NCBI RefSeq assembly: GCF_008728515.1
Contig: NC_044976.1
Location: 215,327,467 to 215,391,466, forward strand
DNA from: Papio anubis
Lineage: Eukaryota > Chordata > Mammalia > Primates > Cercopithecidae
Length of the DNA: 64,000 nt
Direction of reading: 5' to 3'
In this document: positions 35,701 through 47,239 of the stretch, piece after piece
Layout of the letters: every line of letters begins with the position of its first letter
How positions within the stretch are numbered: position 1 is the stretch's first letter
Translations under genes and position numbers: made by a program
The notes under the pieces: generated by a model
What the model saw: only the letters and a program-made list of their open reading frames with translations
Told to the model about the DNA's origin: nothing
The model's database searches: none

Positions 35701-36179
35701 TGTCATCAGCGGCTGGAGACAGACAAGGCAGGGATGGCAGGAAGAGGGAGTTGAGCTTGTGAGTGGAAACAAACATGGATTCCGACAGAGAAAGAGGGGA
35801 AGCTGCCTAGGCTAAGATTTTCAAAAGAGTAATGCCCTTTTTCTCCAACTACACTTTGGCCTGTGAAACCAATTTGTGTTTGTTTGTTGTTTGACCTCCA
35901 GGAAGAGCAGTGTTATTTCTGTAATCTAGGTTTCGTGTTAACACATCTGAGAACTGCTTGCCCATCTCCCCATTTCCATTTTCAATGTAGCTGTAATCTT
36001 GATAATGAGGGCACAGTAGTAGTTAAACTACTGGAAACTATGAGTCTGTCAAGTGCTTGACAGTTGCTTAGGTTCGCATTTGCTTTATTCATTTCTAGCC
36101 TGCACAAGGTTCACGTTCTAGAACAAAATCTGAGCACACTGCTGACAAACAGCTGTTACGCATTTCCCAATAGGACAAG

Positions 36180-36285
36180 ATGACCTACCTCACAGGGTTG
36201 GCCTAAGGGCTAAATGAGATAATATGCACAGTGCTGTGCATAGCAACTGGCTCACAGTAACCGCTCAACTCACGTGAGCTGTCCT
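36180..36285 (+). repeat. MIR fragment
   Basis: Sense MIR 3' part: acctacctcacagggttggc, ctaaatgagataatatgcac, actggctcacagtaaccgct. Confidence 0.6.
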
Positions 36286-37214
36286 GTTACAGAAGAGATG
36301 GACAGCAGGCAGCAGAACAGTGCCCCAGAGATGAGGAGTGTAAGAGGACAACGCTGAGTAACTGAGGTGATGAAGAACGCTTCAGTGCTCCCTGAGCAAA
36401 CGAGAAAGCATGGAAGAGACAGAGTGGCTGCTCCGAGCGTGCGGGAAACATCAAGAGATCACAGAAAGCTACTCAATTCTTAGGGTTTTTCCTTTCTCCC
36501 CAAAGAAACTATTCTTCATCGGGAGAAAGCAGAATAGGAATTTTAGAAAAGCTCACGTGTTTGATTCCAGATGAACTATATTCCAGGATAGTGAAAGAAC
36601 TTGGTAAATATGGTCATGAAACTATTCTTATTCCTCTCTGAAGAACTGAGAGAAAGGGAATGGCAGCAGAAGACCAGAGTGGCAGCAAATATGGTCTCAA
36701 GAAAATAAAAACAAAACTTTGTAATGGAAGTCTTCAAGCAGATAAGTCACTGTCTATCTCTGACCAACGCTTACTGAGAATTTTAAAACATGGTATTTCC
36801 TAGAGACAGCACAGGTGCGTTGCTGTACACACTGGAGACAGTGCGGTTGCTGTATACACCTCTGCTCTCTCTAGTGAATGCCATTCTTGCGCCTGCAGCA
36901 CCAAGAACAAATCCTGCCAATCTGAACTCATTTAATTCCATGGAGATTATATAAGTATATGGGGTGAATATTACCAACACCATATTGTTCAATTTCAACA
37001 AGGATTTGTTAATATCTTCATTATAATATTCTGGGGGTAAGATAATGCGATCTGGTTAGGATAAGAAAGCATATATACTCTTGTTCAGCCTGGCTGGCTG
37101 AACAACCAACCATATCTTAGGATTAACTGATGTCAGGCTTGAATCACTCCTTGGTAGGAATCATTTTCCTTATTTTATAGACATGGGTGAGTTTCAGAGA
37201 TGGCTAACTGCAGG

Positions 37215-37462
37215 CCAGATAACAACATCATTTACTGAGGATTTATTGTGCTAATCACTTTAAATGCTGTTATCTTATTTAATCATTTCAACAAAGTATC
37301 AGGTAAAAACCAGTCCAGTCCTTACAGAAGACAAGACTCCAGCTGAGAAAGATAGGTTAGCCTCCGCAAGTTCAAATAGCTAGAAAGTGGCAGAGAAGGA
37401 CTTGAACTCCCAATTGTATAATTCAGAAACCTGACTGCTCTCTGCTACACCACACTGCCTCA
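37215..37462 (-). repeat. MIR, nearly full length
   Basis: Antisense MIR with tgctgttatcttatttaatc, gcaagttcaaatagctagaa, agtggcagagaaggacttga and ctgctacaccacactgcctc. Confidence 0.75.
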
Positions 37463-37678
37463 AGTATTCAAGTACTTGAAGATGGGTAGGTGGGATAAGA
37501 AACCTATTTCCTCTTTATTGCTCCATGGGGCAGAACTAAGATCCTGATGTAAGTGGAAAGAGGTAGCTTTTAGTTCATGAAATTAATTAACTTTACAACC
37601 ACAGTTGCCCAATAGTGGAACAATCTGCTCAAAAAGAATGTGGTGCGATCTCCACTAAAAATGTTCATAATGAGAATG

Positions 37679-38476
37679 GACACCCACCCAGGACCGACAT
37701 CACGGAGTACAGAGACTCACCTAGGACCCAGGCGTCTGGGAGCCGCGGACACCCACCCAGGACAGGCGATCGCGAACCGCGGACACCCACCCAGGACAGG
37801 CGTCACCCGGGCGCGGGCCACCCACCCAGGACAGGCGTCACGAACACGGACACCCACACCCAGGACAGGCGTCACCCGAATTGCGGACACCCACCCAGGA
37901 CAGACGTCACGGAGCACGGACACCCACCCAGGACAGACGTCACGGAGCACGGACACCCACCCAGGACAGATGTCACGGAGTACGGAGACCCACCCAGGAC
38001 AGGCGTCCGCGAGGTATGGAGACCCACCCAGGACGGGCTCATCACGAGATGCGGACTGCCCACCCAGGACCAGGCGTCCCGCGAGATGCAGGGAGACCCA
38101 CCCAGGACAGACGTCACGGAGCACGGAGACCCACCCAGGACAGATGTCACGGAGTATGGAGACCCACCCAGGACAGACGTCACGGAGTACGGAGACCCAC
38201 CCAGGGCAGACTCATCACGGAGTACGGACACCCACCCAGGACAGAGCGTCCGCAGTGCGGACTTACCCAGGACAGGCGTCACGGAGCACAGACACCCACC
38301 CAGGACAGGCGTCAGCGAACGCGGAGACCCACCCAGGACAGGCGTCCGCGAACACGGAGACCCACCCGGGACAGGCGTCCTGAGGTATGGACACCCACCC
38401 AGGACAGACGTCGCGGAGCATGAGACCCACCCAGGACAGACACTGTCGGGGAGATACTTGCCCTGGGTGGGTGGGG
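37679..38476 (+). repeat. 33-bp CpG-rich minisatellite, about 23 units
   Basis: Units begin cacccacccaggacag and continue with variants of acgtcacggagcacgga; counting the caccca-ccagga motif gives about 23 units, most 33 bp long, a few 31-38. Variants at agacgtcacgg, aggcgtccgcg and tcatcacg form recurrent types, as expected of a VNTR. Every unit carries several CpGs and many carry GACGTC. Because 33 is divisible by three, all frames stay open on both strands (for example 37615-38574 plus, 37872-38495 minus), giving peptides such as HPPRTDVTEHG; these are repeat artefacts. Confidence 0.96.
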
Positions 38477-38486
38477 CCTCTAAGGG
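38465..38486 (+). other. G-quadruplex motif at the end of the minisatellite
   Basis: G3-N1-G3-N1-G4-N7-G3 fits the canonical quadruplex pattern. The sequence cctgggtgggtggg is the inverse of the minisatellite core, so a hairpin with the last units is also possible. Confidence 0.7.
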
Positions 38487-39009
38487 CCCTTCCAATCCTG
38501 GGCTTATAGACCCTTATGAAATGATTCTTCTAAGTTTGTTAATTATAAAAATATACAGATCTCCAACAGGATAATGGGGATATTCATGCGTTTGACCAGA
38601 TTAGAAAACTCACATATCTAAGTATACTACCAAACCAACACTGTGTTACTCAAGTCTGGTTTCATCAGCTCTGGAATGTGTGCGTTCTTAGAGGAGGAAA
38701 GAACACTGGGACACGAACCGCATGCAGAAAGGAATCGATCATGATGGTAATGAGAATATATATCCTGTCTTTCCAGGGGGTGGTTTGGTTTACATGTGAG
38801 TTTGCAGGTCTTGGAATGGGGAAATAAGATAGGCCCTACTCAGTATTACAAAGTGTTGGAGGAATAGAGGGCAAGAATATCCCTTCCTGACAGCCCATTG
38901 TTTAAACTACCATGAAACTGTTTTATGAGTAAAAAGTCATTTTGAAGCATCAAGTAATACAGATTTTTGGCATGTCCTATAGAGCTTAACTCAATGCTAG
39001 GCAAATAAC
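38487..39009 (-). other. SMYD3: SMYD3 intron, nothing recognised
   Basis: AT-rich unique sequence between the minisatellite and an L2 relic. Confidence 0.5.
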
Positions 39010-39690
39010 AGTATTTATTCACATATTCACTCATGCAACACAAATGTATTAGGTACTGTATTAGGCACTGAGGACAAAATACAGAACAAGATTGATAGGG
39101 TCATTATTACTTTCCTAACAAGTAAGCAAATAAAAAAATGATACGTAACATTTGCTAGTGCAATAATGGATATAAAGACATTGCAGAAAATAACGAGGAG
39201 GGTAGCATCTGATTTTCACACGGTAGTCAAGGATCTCTCCCCAAGGAGGTAAGGTTGAAGCCTCAAGCTGAAGAACGATGATGAGCCAGGCAAGCACAAA
39301 GCTACAGAAGATAATTTTGGACAGAGGGAAGCCAAGTGCAAAGGGCCCAGGACAAGAAAGAGCTCGGCATGTTCCAGCCGTGAGCCTGAGCTGAGACTGG
39401 GAAGGTGAACGGGAGCCGGGCCACACAGGAGCCTGCTGGTCTGTTAGGGAGGCTGGATCTCCCCTCCTAAGAAAGTGGAAAGCTGCTCAAGAGCTACCTC
39501 CTGAAAACATTCTCTGGCTTTTGTGAGAAAACTAAATTCCAAGGCAACAGTGTGGAAACAGGCAGACTGCTTAGGGAGGCTCTTGCCGTAGTCCAGACCA
39601 GAGAGAACAGTGCTGAAGAAATACTCACAGGACTACACATGTTGCTGGAAGGGGAGAGAGGCAAGAAGTGACAACTGACCACTGTCAATC
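39010..39690 (-). repeat. L2 fragment, antisense
   Basis: Antisense L2 3' end (attcactcatgcaacacaaa, ggtactgtattaggcactga) followed by agtgcaaagggcccaggaca, gagctcggcatgttccagcc and ttgccgtagtccagaccaga in the L2 order. Confidence 0.6.
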
Positions 39691-41690
39691 ATGAGGTCTT
39701 GTCGTAGCCTCATTCTGGCATGCTGCTTGGGAAACACTGGCTGGATTGATTAACCCAACTGTGGTTGCCACAAACAGCAGCTGCTAAACCTTCTTCTGGT
39801 TTTCAACAAAAGTCCCCCATATATCTTATGTATTCTCAGCTCCCTAAGTCATCAAACCTTCATCTCATCTGAAAAGAGAGCCTATCTGTGGCTTGAATCA
39901 CTACAATGAGCCAAAAATCCATTTATAACGTCGGGTAACAGTTCTAAATCTATTTGCAATCATGTGGGGGTGAGGGGTGTTGAAAGGAAAAAGCGAATGA
40001 AGTCTGAGAAACTAGCAATGAAGTCTCTCAGTCAACAATTTAATGACTACAAAAGAAAGAGAGAAATGCACTAGTGGACCCTTGGGCCCCAGTTCTTATT
40101 CAGTCACACATCTGTTCTGCAGTAGAATGAGGGAGTTAATTACTTTTCTATGACATGTATGTATTTTGTGAGACACTACATTGCACCAGTTAATAATGAT
40201 CTACCTTCTGTTGACACAAAACGTTTAAATTAATAATAAAAAAAAAAAAACCTAAATGATATATCACATAGCAAAGCACACTTCACTGAAAGCCTGGATG
40301 GCAGGAGTAGTAATTTTCCTGGGTAGAAATAATTGAGATGAGCTTATGGTAGCATGAAAAGCTCAATCAATAAAGAGACTTGTATGGGCAAACTGTTTTC
40401 AAGAGTCACACTTTTTAGAAAGGGTGGGCTGTGCTTCGCTAAGAGCTAATAGAACAGCACTGTGATTGTTAGAGAAAGAAACTGAGACCAATGCCCAGTA
40501 ATTGCCCATAATTGACAATATTAGTAATTTTCCATTTGAATCTGTCTGTTCAATCTTTAGGGTCAGAAAAGACAAATGTGAAAAGGGTATAAACAGTCCC
40601 TTGAAGCTCTATTAATACTAGAAACATCCTTGTGCTCTTCACTGAGTGTACCCTTGTCACTAGATACTAAACCAACTGCATTATGGAAACAATTTTTTCC
40701 AAACTGTGTAAGCAATATTAGATGACCTTGAAAAAATCAAGATAATATGTAAAGCAGGCTCCCAGCACAAAGATGGAAGACGTATTGTAAATAAACTTGA
40801 CAAGAGTGTCTTGTTCAAGTCTCGAAACTGCCCAAAGAAAAGTCAAACCCACAACATCCGGTAATTATTTTGCTATTTTCCACTTATTTTGAGTTAAAGA
40901 ACCAAAGTCTACCACTTTTCTTTCATTTTAAAATTTGTTCTCACTTCTTTCTTAAAAAACTAGGGGGAAAACCCCAAAACATCAGGACTGGAGTGAAGAA
41001 GTTTATTTCCTGTATAATAATTTGTTTCTTTTGGGGGTGCCAACACTAAAAGACTTTATTACTTCTTTCTGACCATTCAAGCCCCTGCTCTTCACTGTCC
41101 TTCATAGTTGAGAGCAGCCTTTACCCATGCAGGCCCACGGAGCATCATGAAAGGTCCATGGACCTGACACTGTAAGAATTGAAGTAGAACTCTAACAAGG
41201 TTAATCCTTTTCTAATTCTTGCCTGTTTTTGGCTTTTCAGGGAGCTTCAGATACTAGGGACTTCTTCTAGGTTATTGAGTACGTAGTAGATATTTAGTAA
41301 ATGCTGGTTGATTGTCGTGGGAAGCAACCGATAAAGGTGAAAATGGCCAAAACTTAGAGTAGGTGATTTTTAAAAAAAAAGGCCAATTTTATAAAGTTTC
41401 ATTATTTTTTTCCTTTGGTGGTAGGATGTCTAATATTTCTATTTAATCTCAAATATTAAATTTACACAGGGATATCCAGGTCAGAGGATTACAGAACTTG
41501 AGGACTAGGGAGCTTTTAAGGAACGCAGAGATCAGATGAAAAAGACTGTTCTTAGAAGACCCATACAAAACAAATGCCACTGTATCTTTTTACAAAAGCC
41601 CAGGTCAGTACATCGAATCCAAATACCTACAGCTGAAGTCTATTTCCCCTAATCTTAGTGAAGACTGAAAACTATAGATCTTCCTGACCA
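39691..41690 (-). other. SMYD3: SMYD3 intron, AT-rich, nothing recognised
   Basis: No exon or clear repeat, apart from a short L2/MIR-like tail near 41262-41310. Confidence 0.5.
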
Positions 41691-43236
41691 TGATGCAGTG
41701 TGGTTGTCTGGGGTAAATACCCGAAGTTCATTGTCTCATGCCAGGGTAAATGAGGGTGCAGATACACAAAGTGATTTTTAGAACAGAGGTCTAATGGGCA
41801 AAAGAAAGAGAAAAGAGAATAAGGTCTCTCTTCTGCAGGGACAGAGGGGCACTGGAGTGGTCCTTCCGGTTTTGTGGTGAAATGCACCGGGGTTTTTATA
41901 TACGACAAGCTTGAGGAGGCGGTGTCTGATTTACATAGGGCCTGAGAGATTGGTTGGACTGGGTGTGATGTTTGCATAGCACCTGAAGAAGCTGGCCATC
42001 CCACCATAATATTTTATTATGCAGGTCTTTATGTAGGAGGTAGCCATGTTGTCTGTTTCTTACTGTACACGTGATTGACAAAAGGGAAGATGGGGCTGCC
42101 TGAGAGGTGAAGCCAGCACGACTTCCTGGGTTCAGTAGGGACTTGGGAGAACCTTTCTGTCTAGCTAGAGCATTATAAATGCATCAATCAGCAATCTGTA
42201 AAAACGCACCAATCAGTGTTCTGTGTCTAGCTAAAGGATTGTAAACACACCAATCAGCACTCTGTAAAAACGCACCAATGAGCACTCTGTGTCTAGCTAA
42301 AGGATTGTAAACACACCAATCAGCACTCTGTGTCTAGCTAAAGGATTGTAAATGCACCAATCAGGACTCTGTAAAATGGAACAATCAGCACTCTGTAAAA
42401 TGGACCAATCAGCAGGATATGGGTGGGGCCAAATAAGGGAATAAAAGCTGGCTACCTGAGCCAGCAGCGGCAACCCGCTTGAGTCCCCTTCCACACTGTG
42501 GAAGCTTTGTTCTTTCGATCTTCATAATAAACCCTGCTGCTGCTCACTCTTTGGGTCCACACTACCTTTACGAGCTGTAACACTCGATGCAAAGGTCTGT
42601 GGCTTCACTCCTGAAATCAGCGTGACCAGGAACCCACTGGGAGGAACAAGTAACTCTGGACGTGCCACCTTTAAGAGCTGTAACACTCACTGCAGAGGTC
42701 TGCAGCTTAAGTCCTGAAGTCAGCGAGACCACGAACCCACCAGGAGGAACAAACAACTCCAGACACGACACCTTTAAGAGCTGTAACACTCACTGCGAAG
42801 GTCTGCAGCTTCACTCCTTAAGTCAGCGAGACCACGAACCCACCAGAAGGAAGAAACTCTGGACACATCTGAACATCTGAAGGAACAAACTATGGACACA
42901 CCACCTTTAAGAACTGTAACACTCACTGCGAGGGTCCATGCCTTCATTCTTGAAGTCAGCAAGATCAAGAACCCACCGGAAGGAACCAATTCTGGACACA
43001 CCGCCATGCTGAACATACCTGGTGCCCAAGCAGCCTTTTCTTATTGGCACAGCTGCCAGCATGCATCCCTGCAAGTCTCCAGCTTGCTTGTCTAGGTCTG
43101 CAGCTCAATTTTACAGGCTGCTGTTTGTTAGAAAAGAAGTGATTTGGGGACTGCTTTTCATTAAAGGGAAAACCTTACCGAGGACTTCCTGACCCTCATT
43201 ATCTGCCCAACTAATTTCTTTTTAACTCCTATATCA
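41691..43236 (-). mobile_element. Class I ERV solo LTR, split by an LTR12 insertion
   Basis: Two pieces (41691-42100 and 43001-43236, 646 bp together) form one LTR running right to left, beginning TGATATAGGAG and ending in CA. It is flanked by the 4-bp duplication acca at 41687-41690 and 43237-43240. In LTR sense it has a tataaaaacc box. I recognise the repeat but not its family name. The LTR12 at 42101-43000 inserted later. Confidence 0.8.
42101..43000 (+). mobile_element. LTR12 (HERV-9) solo LTR
   Basis: It begins tgagaggtgaagccagca and ends ttctggacaca. The U3 region has about eight accaatcagc-type CCAAT units alternating with tgtctagctaaaggattgta. Then come gggaataaaagctgg (TATA-like, 42440), aataaa at 42526, and tandem gagctgtaacactcactgc blocks in the R/U5 part. 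Flanks ctgcc and ccgcc suggest a mutated target duplication. The family is known for strong enhancer/promoter activity through NF-Y on its CCAAT units. It reads opposite to SMYD3. Confidence 0.93.
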
Positions 43237-44394
43237 ACCAGATAAGGCCCTCCCTTTCTCCTGCAGGCTGAAGAGGTTGCACATCCTTTATCTTTCCTTA
43301 GAGTCTTATTTTTCTACAGTGTTTCTCTATTGAGGTTCTCTCTGTCCCTTTTTAAGTTATGGGGCCACTATATAGTTATGAGGCAGCTGCATAAAAAAGC
43401 TCATGGTCTTCTGCTGAGCTGAAAGGCAATGATATAAAATTAAGGAGGTTAGTATTCACAATTTTTACAGTGATTTTAACTGACCTTATTCATAACATGA
43501 AGTAGTTGTAAAAAGTAGATATTCATTTAATATGATGTCAAACTAAGGCAATTTTCCTCATCCTCTGAGGCGGCTTGTTACTCCCATTGGAGTATTCACC
43601 CATGCTGAATGCAACCTAATTGTTTAGAAATAATTAACATGTTTTCATTTCAGTTGTAGAAAACATAATTTATTAATTGGCTGCTACTTTATGTTTTCCA
43701 TTTTAAAAAGCACAATAAATAAGAAATTAGCATAAGAAGGTATTGAAAAAATGCCAAGATCGACTAAATTCTGAGAAAAGCAAGATGATTCCAAATTAAG
43801 GATGAGTAAATTTATTACATAAAGGAGTTTAATGACAAATGTGGAGACAACTGTTTTATGGGCCGTTAGCTACAGCTTTCAAATTTTAAATGTTATAGAC
43901 AGGAAAGCATTATCAATGCTTTAATAATTCCAGGATTCTAATTTACATATCAAAACAAGAGAAAGAGAAACCCACATCTCTTCTTACTTGTTAGAGTTCT
44001 CAGGGTCTGAAAATGGCTTGTCAACAAAGGTTGAAAGAAGAGGAGGCAGAAGATATGCTGATGGCTGCAACTGAAGCAATACAGTATCCTAATTACCAGG
44101 AAGTACAGCTAGCTTAGAGACCATCACACCCTCGCCTCAGCAATTAATACCCAGTACAACTGGTAAATGTTCTAATCTTTAATTGAAGCACCCAGAAACA
44201 GCCTGTAAGCAGATGAGTGTTTGAAACAAACCATTTGCCATATCCCCGGGTATTAATCGAACCTAAAAGCATCTCATTCTTTGTGGGGGAGGAAGAACGC
44301 TGCCATCGAAGATATGCATAAGCAGTTCTCTACAAGCTCTTCTTCTGGGTGTAATGATGTGAGAACCATGCTAATTTCCTGGCCTGACATTTGA
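43237..44394 (-). other. SMYD3: SMYD3 intron, nothing recognised
   Basis: AT-rich unique sequence without open frames of note. Confidence 0.5.
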
Positions 44395-45310
44395 ATTGTT
44401 TTTTTCTTCTTCATGCAACCATTTCTGACTTCTTGGTTCCACACACACTCACGTTTTTCTGGCTACTGCTGGTCGAAAGGCAGCCCTCACTGTTCTAACA
44501 ATGGCTTCCCATCCCTCCATGATGAAAATACAAACCCTCTGCCCAGCATAGACCATCCCTCGCCCCCACTGCTGGCCTTTACCAGCCTTTATCCTCCAAC
44601 AATACTAAACCATTAGCAGTTCCCTGATGCACTGTATTCTCTCAAGCCTCTGGGACATTTCACAGGGTGTGTCCCTGTCAGAAGCATGTGAACCAGAGCA
44701 ACTCTGTCTCGAATAGGGGACGGCTAAAATGAGGCTAAGACCTACTGGCGGCATTCCCAGACAGTTAAGGCATTCTAAGTAACCGGATGAGATAAGAAGT
44801 TACCACAAGTAACAGGTCATAAAGACCTTGCTGATAAAACAGCTTACAGAAAAGAAGCCGCCCAAATCTTACCAAAACCAAGATGGCGATGAGAGTGACC
44901 GCTGGTCGTCCTCACTGCTACACTCCCATCAGCACCACGACAGTTTACAAATGCCGTGGCAACGTCAGGAAGTTACCCTACATGGTCTAAAAAGGGGAGG
45001 CATGAATAATCCACCCCTTGTTTAGCATATCATCAAGAAATAGCCATAAAAATGGGCAACCAGCAGCCCTCGGGCGGCTCTGTCTACGGAGTAGCCATTC
45101 TTTTATTCCTCTACTTTCCTAATAAATTAGCTTTCACTCTATGGACTCACCCTGAATTCTTTTTGTGTGAGATCCAAGAACCTTCTCGTGGGGTCTGGAT
45201 TGGGACCCCTTTGCAGTAACATCCGCAGACTGAATCTCTTTGAAACTATCTCAATGAAAATTCCTACACGACCTTTACATCTCAAGTCCGTGTCTCCTGT
45301 GAAGTCTTTC
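44395..45310 (+). repeat. L2 fragment split by an LTR
   Basis: The pieces 44395-44675 and 45222-45310 read as one sense L2 stretch (caatggcttcccatccctcc, ctctcaagcctctgggacat; then ctcaagtccgtgtctcctgt and gaagtctttccagactcacc). Confidence 0.5.
44676..45221 (+). mobile_element. Class I ERV solo LTR
   Basis: It runs TGTCAGAAGC to GCAGTAACA and contains aagaccttgctgataaaaca, accaagatggcgatgagagt, aaatgggcaaccagcagccc, the signal taataaatt and gatccaagaaccttctcg. Flanks tccc and tccg agree in three of four bases with a target duplication. I know this LTR type as an ERV1 element but am not certain of its name. Confidence 0.8.
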
Positions 45311-47239
45311 CAGACTCACCAGGGGTTTTTTTCTCTCTCGTTGCCACTATGCTTCAAACAGGCTTCCAGTGAAATTAAACTGTGTGTCTGGGTATGTATC
45401 TCCACGTTCGAATGGAGCCACCTACAGGAAGCGGACGTCTTTCAATCTCAGGATTCCCATGGTTGGCCTATGATATGTCTCATGTCATGAAATATTTGAG
45501 GAAGGAAGAAAGGGACCAAAGGAGAGAAACAGGAGGGAGAGATTCAAGCAGGTTTGCTGAAAGACTGGAGATGAAAATAATAATTGTGGGTGAGTAATAA
45601 GCAAAAAAAGGAGACTTAAGTCTATTTAAGCCCTAAGCAATATAAGAAGCATTATTTCCAGAGAGTTAGTTTTCAAGCCATAAACAGAAAAGGCTCAATC
45701 CTAATTCTAGTTCTTGTTGGAGTGAGTCAGGGCTCCCTGGACTCTCCACAGTAGCTAATGCTTCAGTCTCTTCTTACATGATGGACCTGTCACGGAATCT
45801 CACCCAAGTGGGTTGTAAAAGCATTGGCCAATGTCAGTCTAGGGTCTTGAACGGACATTTAAATATAGTAAATTATTCAGTAGTAAAGCCAACACAAAGT
45901 ATCTATTTTTCCTGTTTACATTTCTAGAATTCTACCATCTAAAGGGCTTGAGAAATTGGATAAAGATAGTATGTTAAGTGTTTGAAAATGAGTAAATAAA
46001 TGGAAGTGATTTCTCAAGAAAAATAAATAAGGGTAAATAAATAAATTGGTCTAAAAGTTCCCTCTGGACTTTATTTTACCTTTATTTACCTTTTAAACTT
46101 GCTTCCACAACCAAGGGCAGTACCCACAGTGCTCCATCAAAAGAGCACTGCCCCAGAATTATGACACTTGGATTTTCTGGGCCGAATTGTCCAGTGTCAC
46201 TCAATTTGTGAGTGACACAAGTCATTTCTCTCTGCAAAATGATGATATTGACCTAGATGCCTAATGTTTCTTCTAGCTATTCAAATTTAACTGACTCTTT
46301 CTGACAAACCACTTAGCTTCTGTGATATGTGATGGATCTAAGCACAAAGTATGCTCTCATGTCTACCTTTAAAGCTCTGAAGGTATGCAATCAATAACAT
46401 GTAGAAAGAGCCCAATCTGAGTGTCATTTCTGCAGGTTTTGAAGAGAGAGTGAAGAAATGCATGTGTTCTCCATCAACCATGTTTACCTGAAGCCCAACA
46501 GCAACTTTTCAGAGCAAAGGAAGAGAAAGTGGAACCGCATTTGGTCACCTACCATTCCTAATACACAGAGCTGCATTACATACTCCCTGTAACTTACCAA
46601 TGCCAATGCCACCAATTCCCCAGCTTCATTCTTCCAAGGATGCAATGTCACTAGAGGGCGCAGTTAATGACTATATAAATAGTTAGCCCCAAGAGAGTTA
46701 TTGTGAAATTCAACCTCTTTCCATATTCCAACAGTGAGCTATTAGTGGAACTTTGTGTGGCAGAGACCTATAGCTTTGAGTATGTACTATGGACCAAAAG
46801 TAAAAGCCTTCAAGTTCACTGTTGAGCCCTATTAACAGATAAAGGGAAAATGTATTTTTTGAGTAAAATAAATAAGTTATTTTTGCATGGCACCATGTTC
46901 TCTTAATTTCTACAGAGAGTGAGATAACAGAAGTGACTAGAATACCTTTTCCTCCTTCTAAGACATCCTTCCCATTGACACTGGAGGGGCCAACTACAGG
47001 TTTTAATGAGAGCCCACAGCTGCCCACACCCACTGCGGAATGGGCTACTCTCCACCAGTCCTGCAGCCTTGAAGTTGTTGTGACCATTGAAGACGCCTGT
47101 TTTCAGACTTAAGGTCAAAGTGGGGTGACCTCCAACACCTACTGTAATGAAGGAATAAATGGCAATAGAAGCATTGCCTGGTCTCTGTCCCATGGCATTT
47201 TATTATTTGTTTCATTGTGAGATTCCAAGTATGGTCTCA
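45311..47239 (-). other. SMYD3: SMYD3 intron segment
   Basis: Mainly unique; a diverged MIR-like stretch lies at about 46125-46310 (tttctgggccgaattgtcca, gacacaagtcatttctctct). Confidence 0.5.

Noticed and set aside
37679..38476. CRISPR-like array of regularly spaced repeats
   Set aside because: Units are contiguous 33-bp tandem repeats without unique spacers, in a primate intron.
37615..38574. 319-codon open frame and overlapping long frames on both strands
   Set aside because: They arise because the 33-bp repeat is divisible by three and has no stop in any frame; the peptides are simple repeats with no domain.
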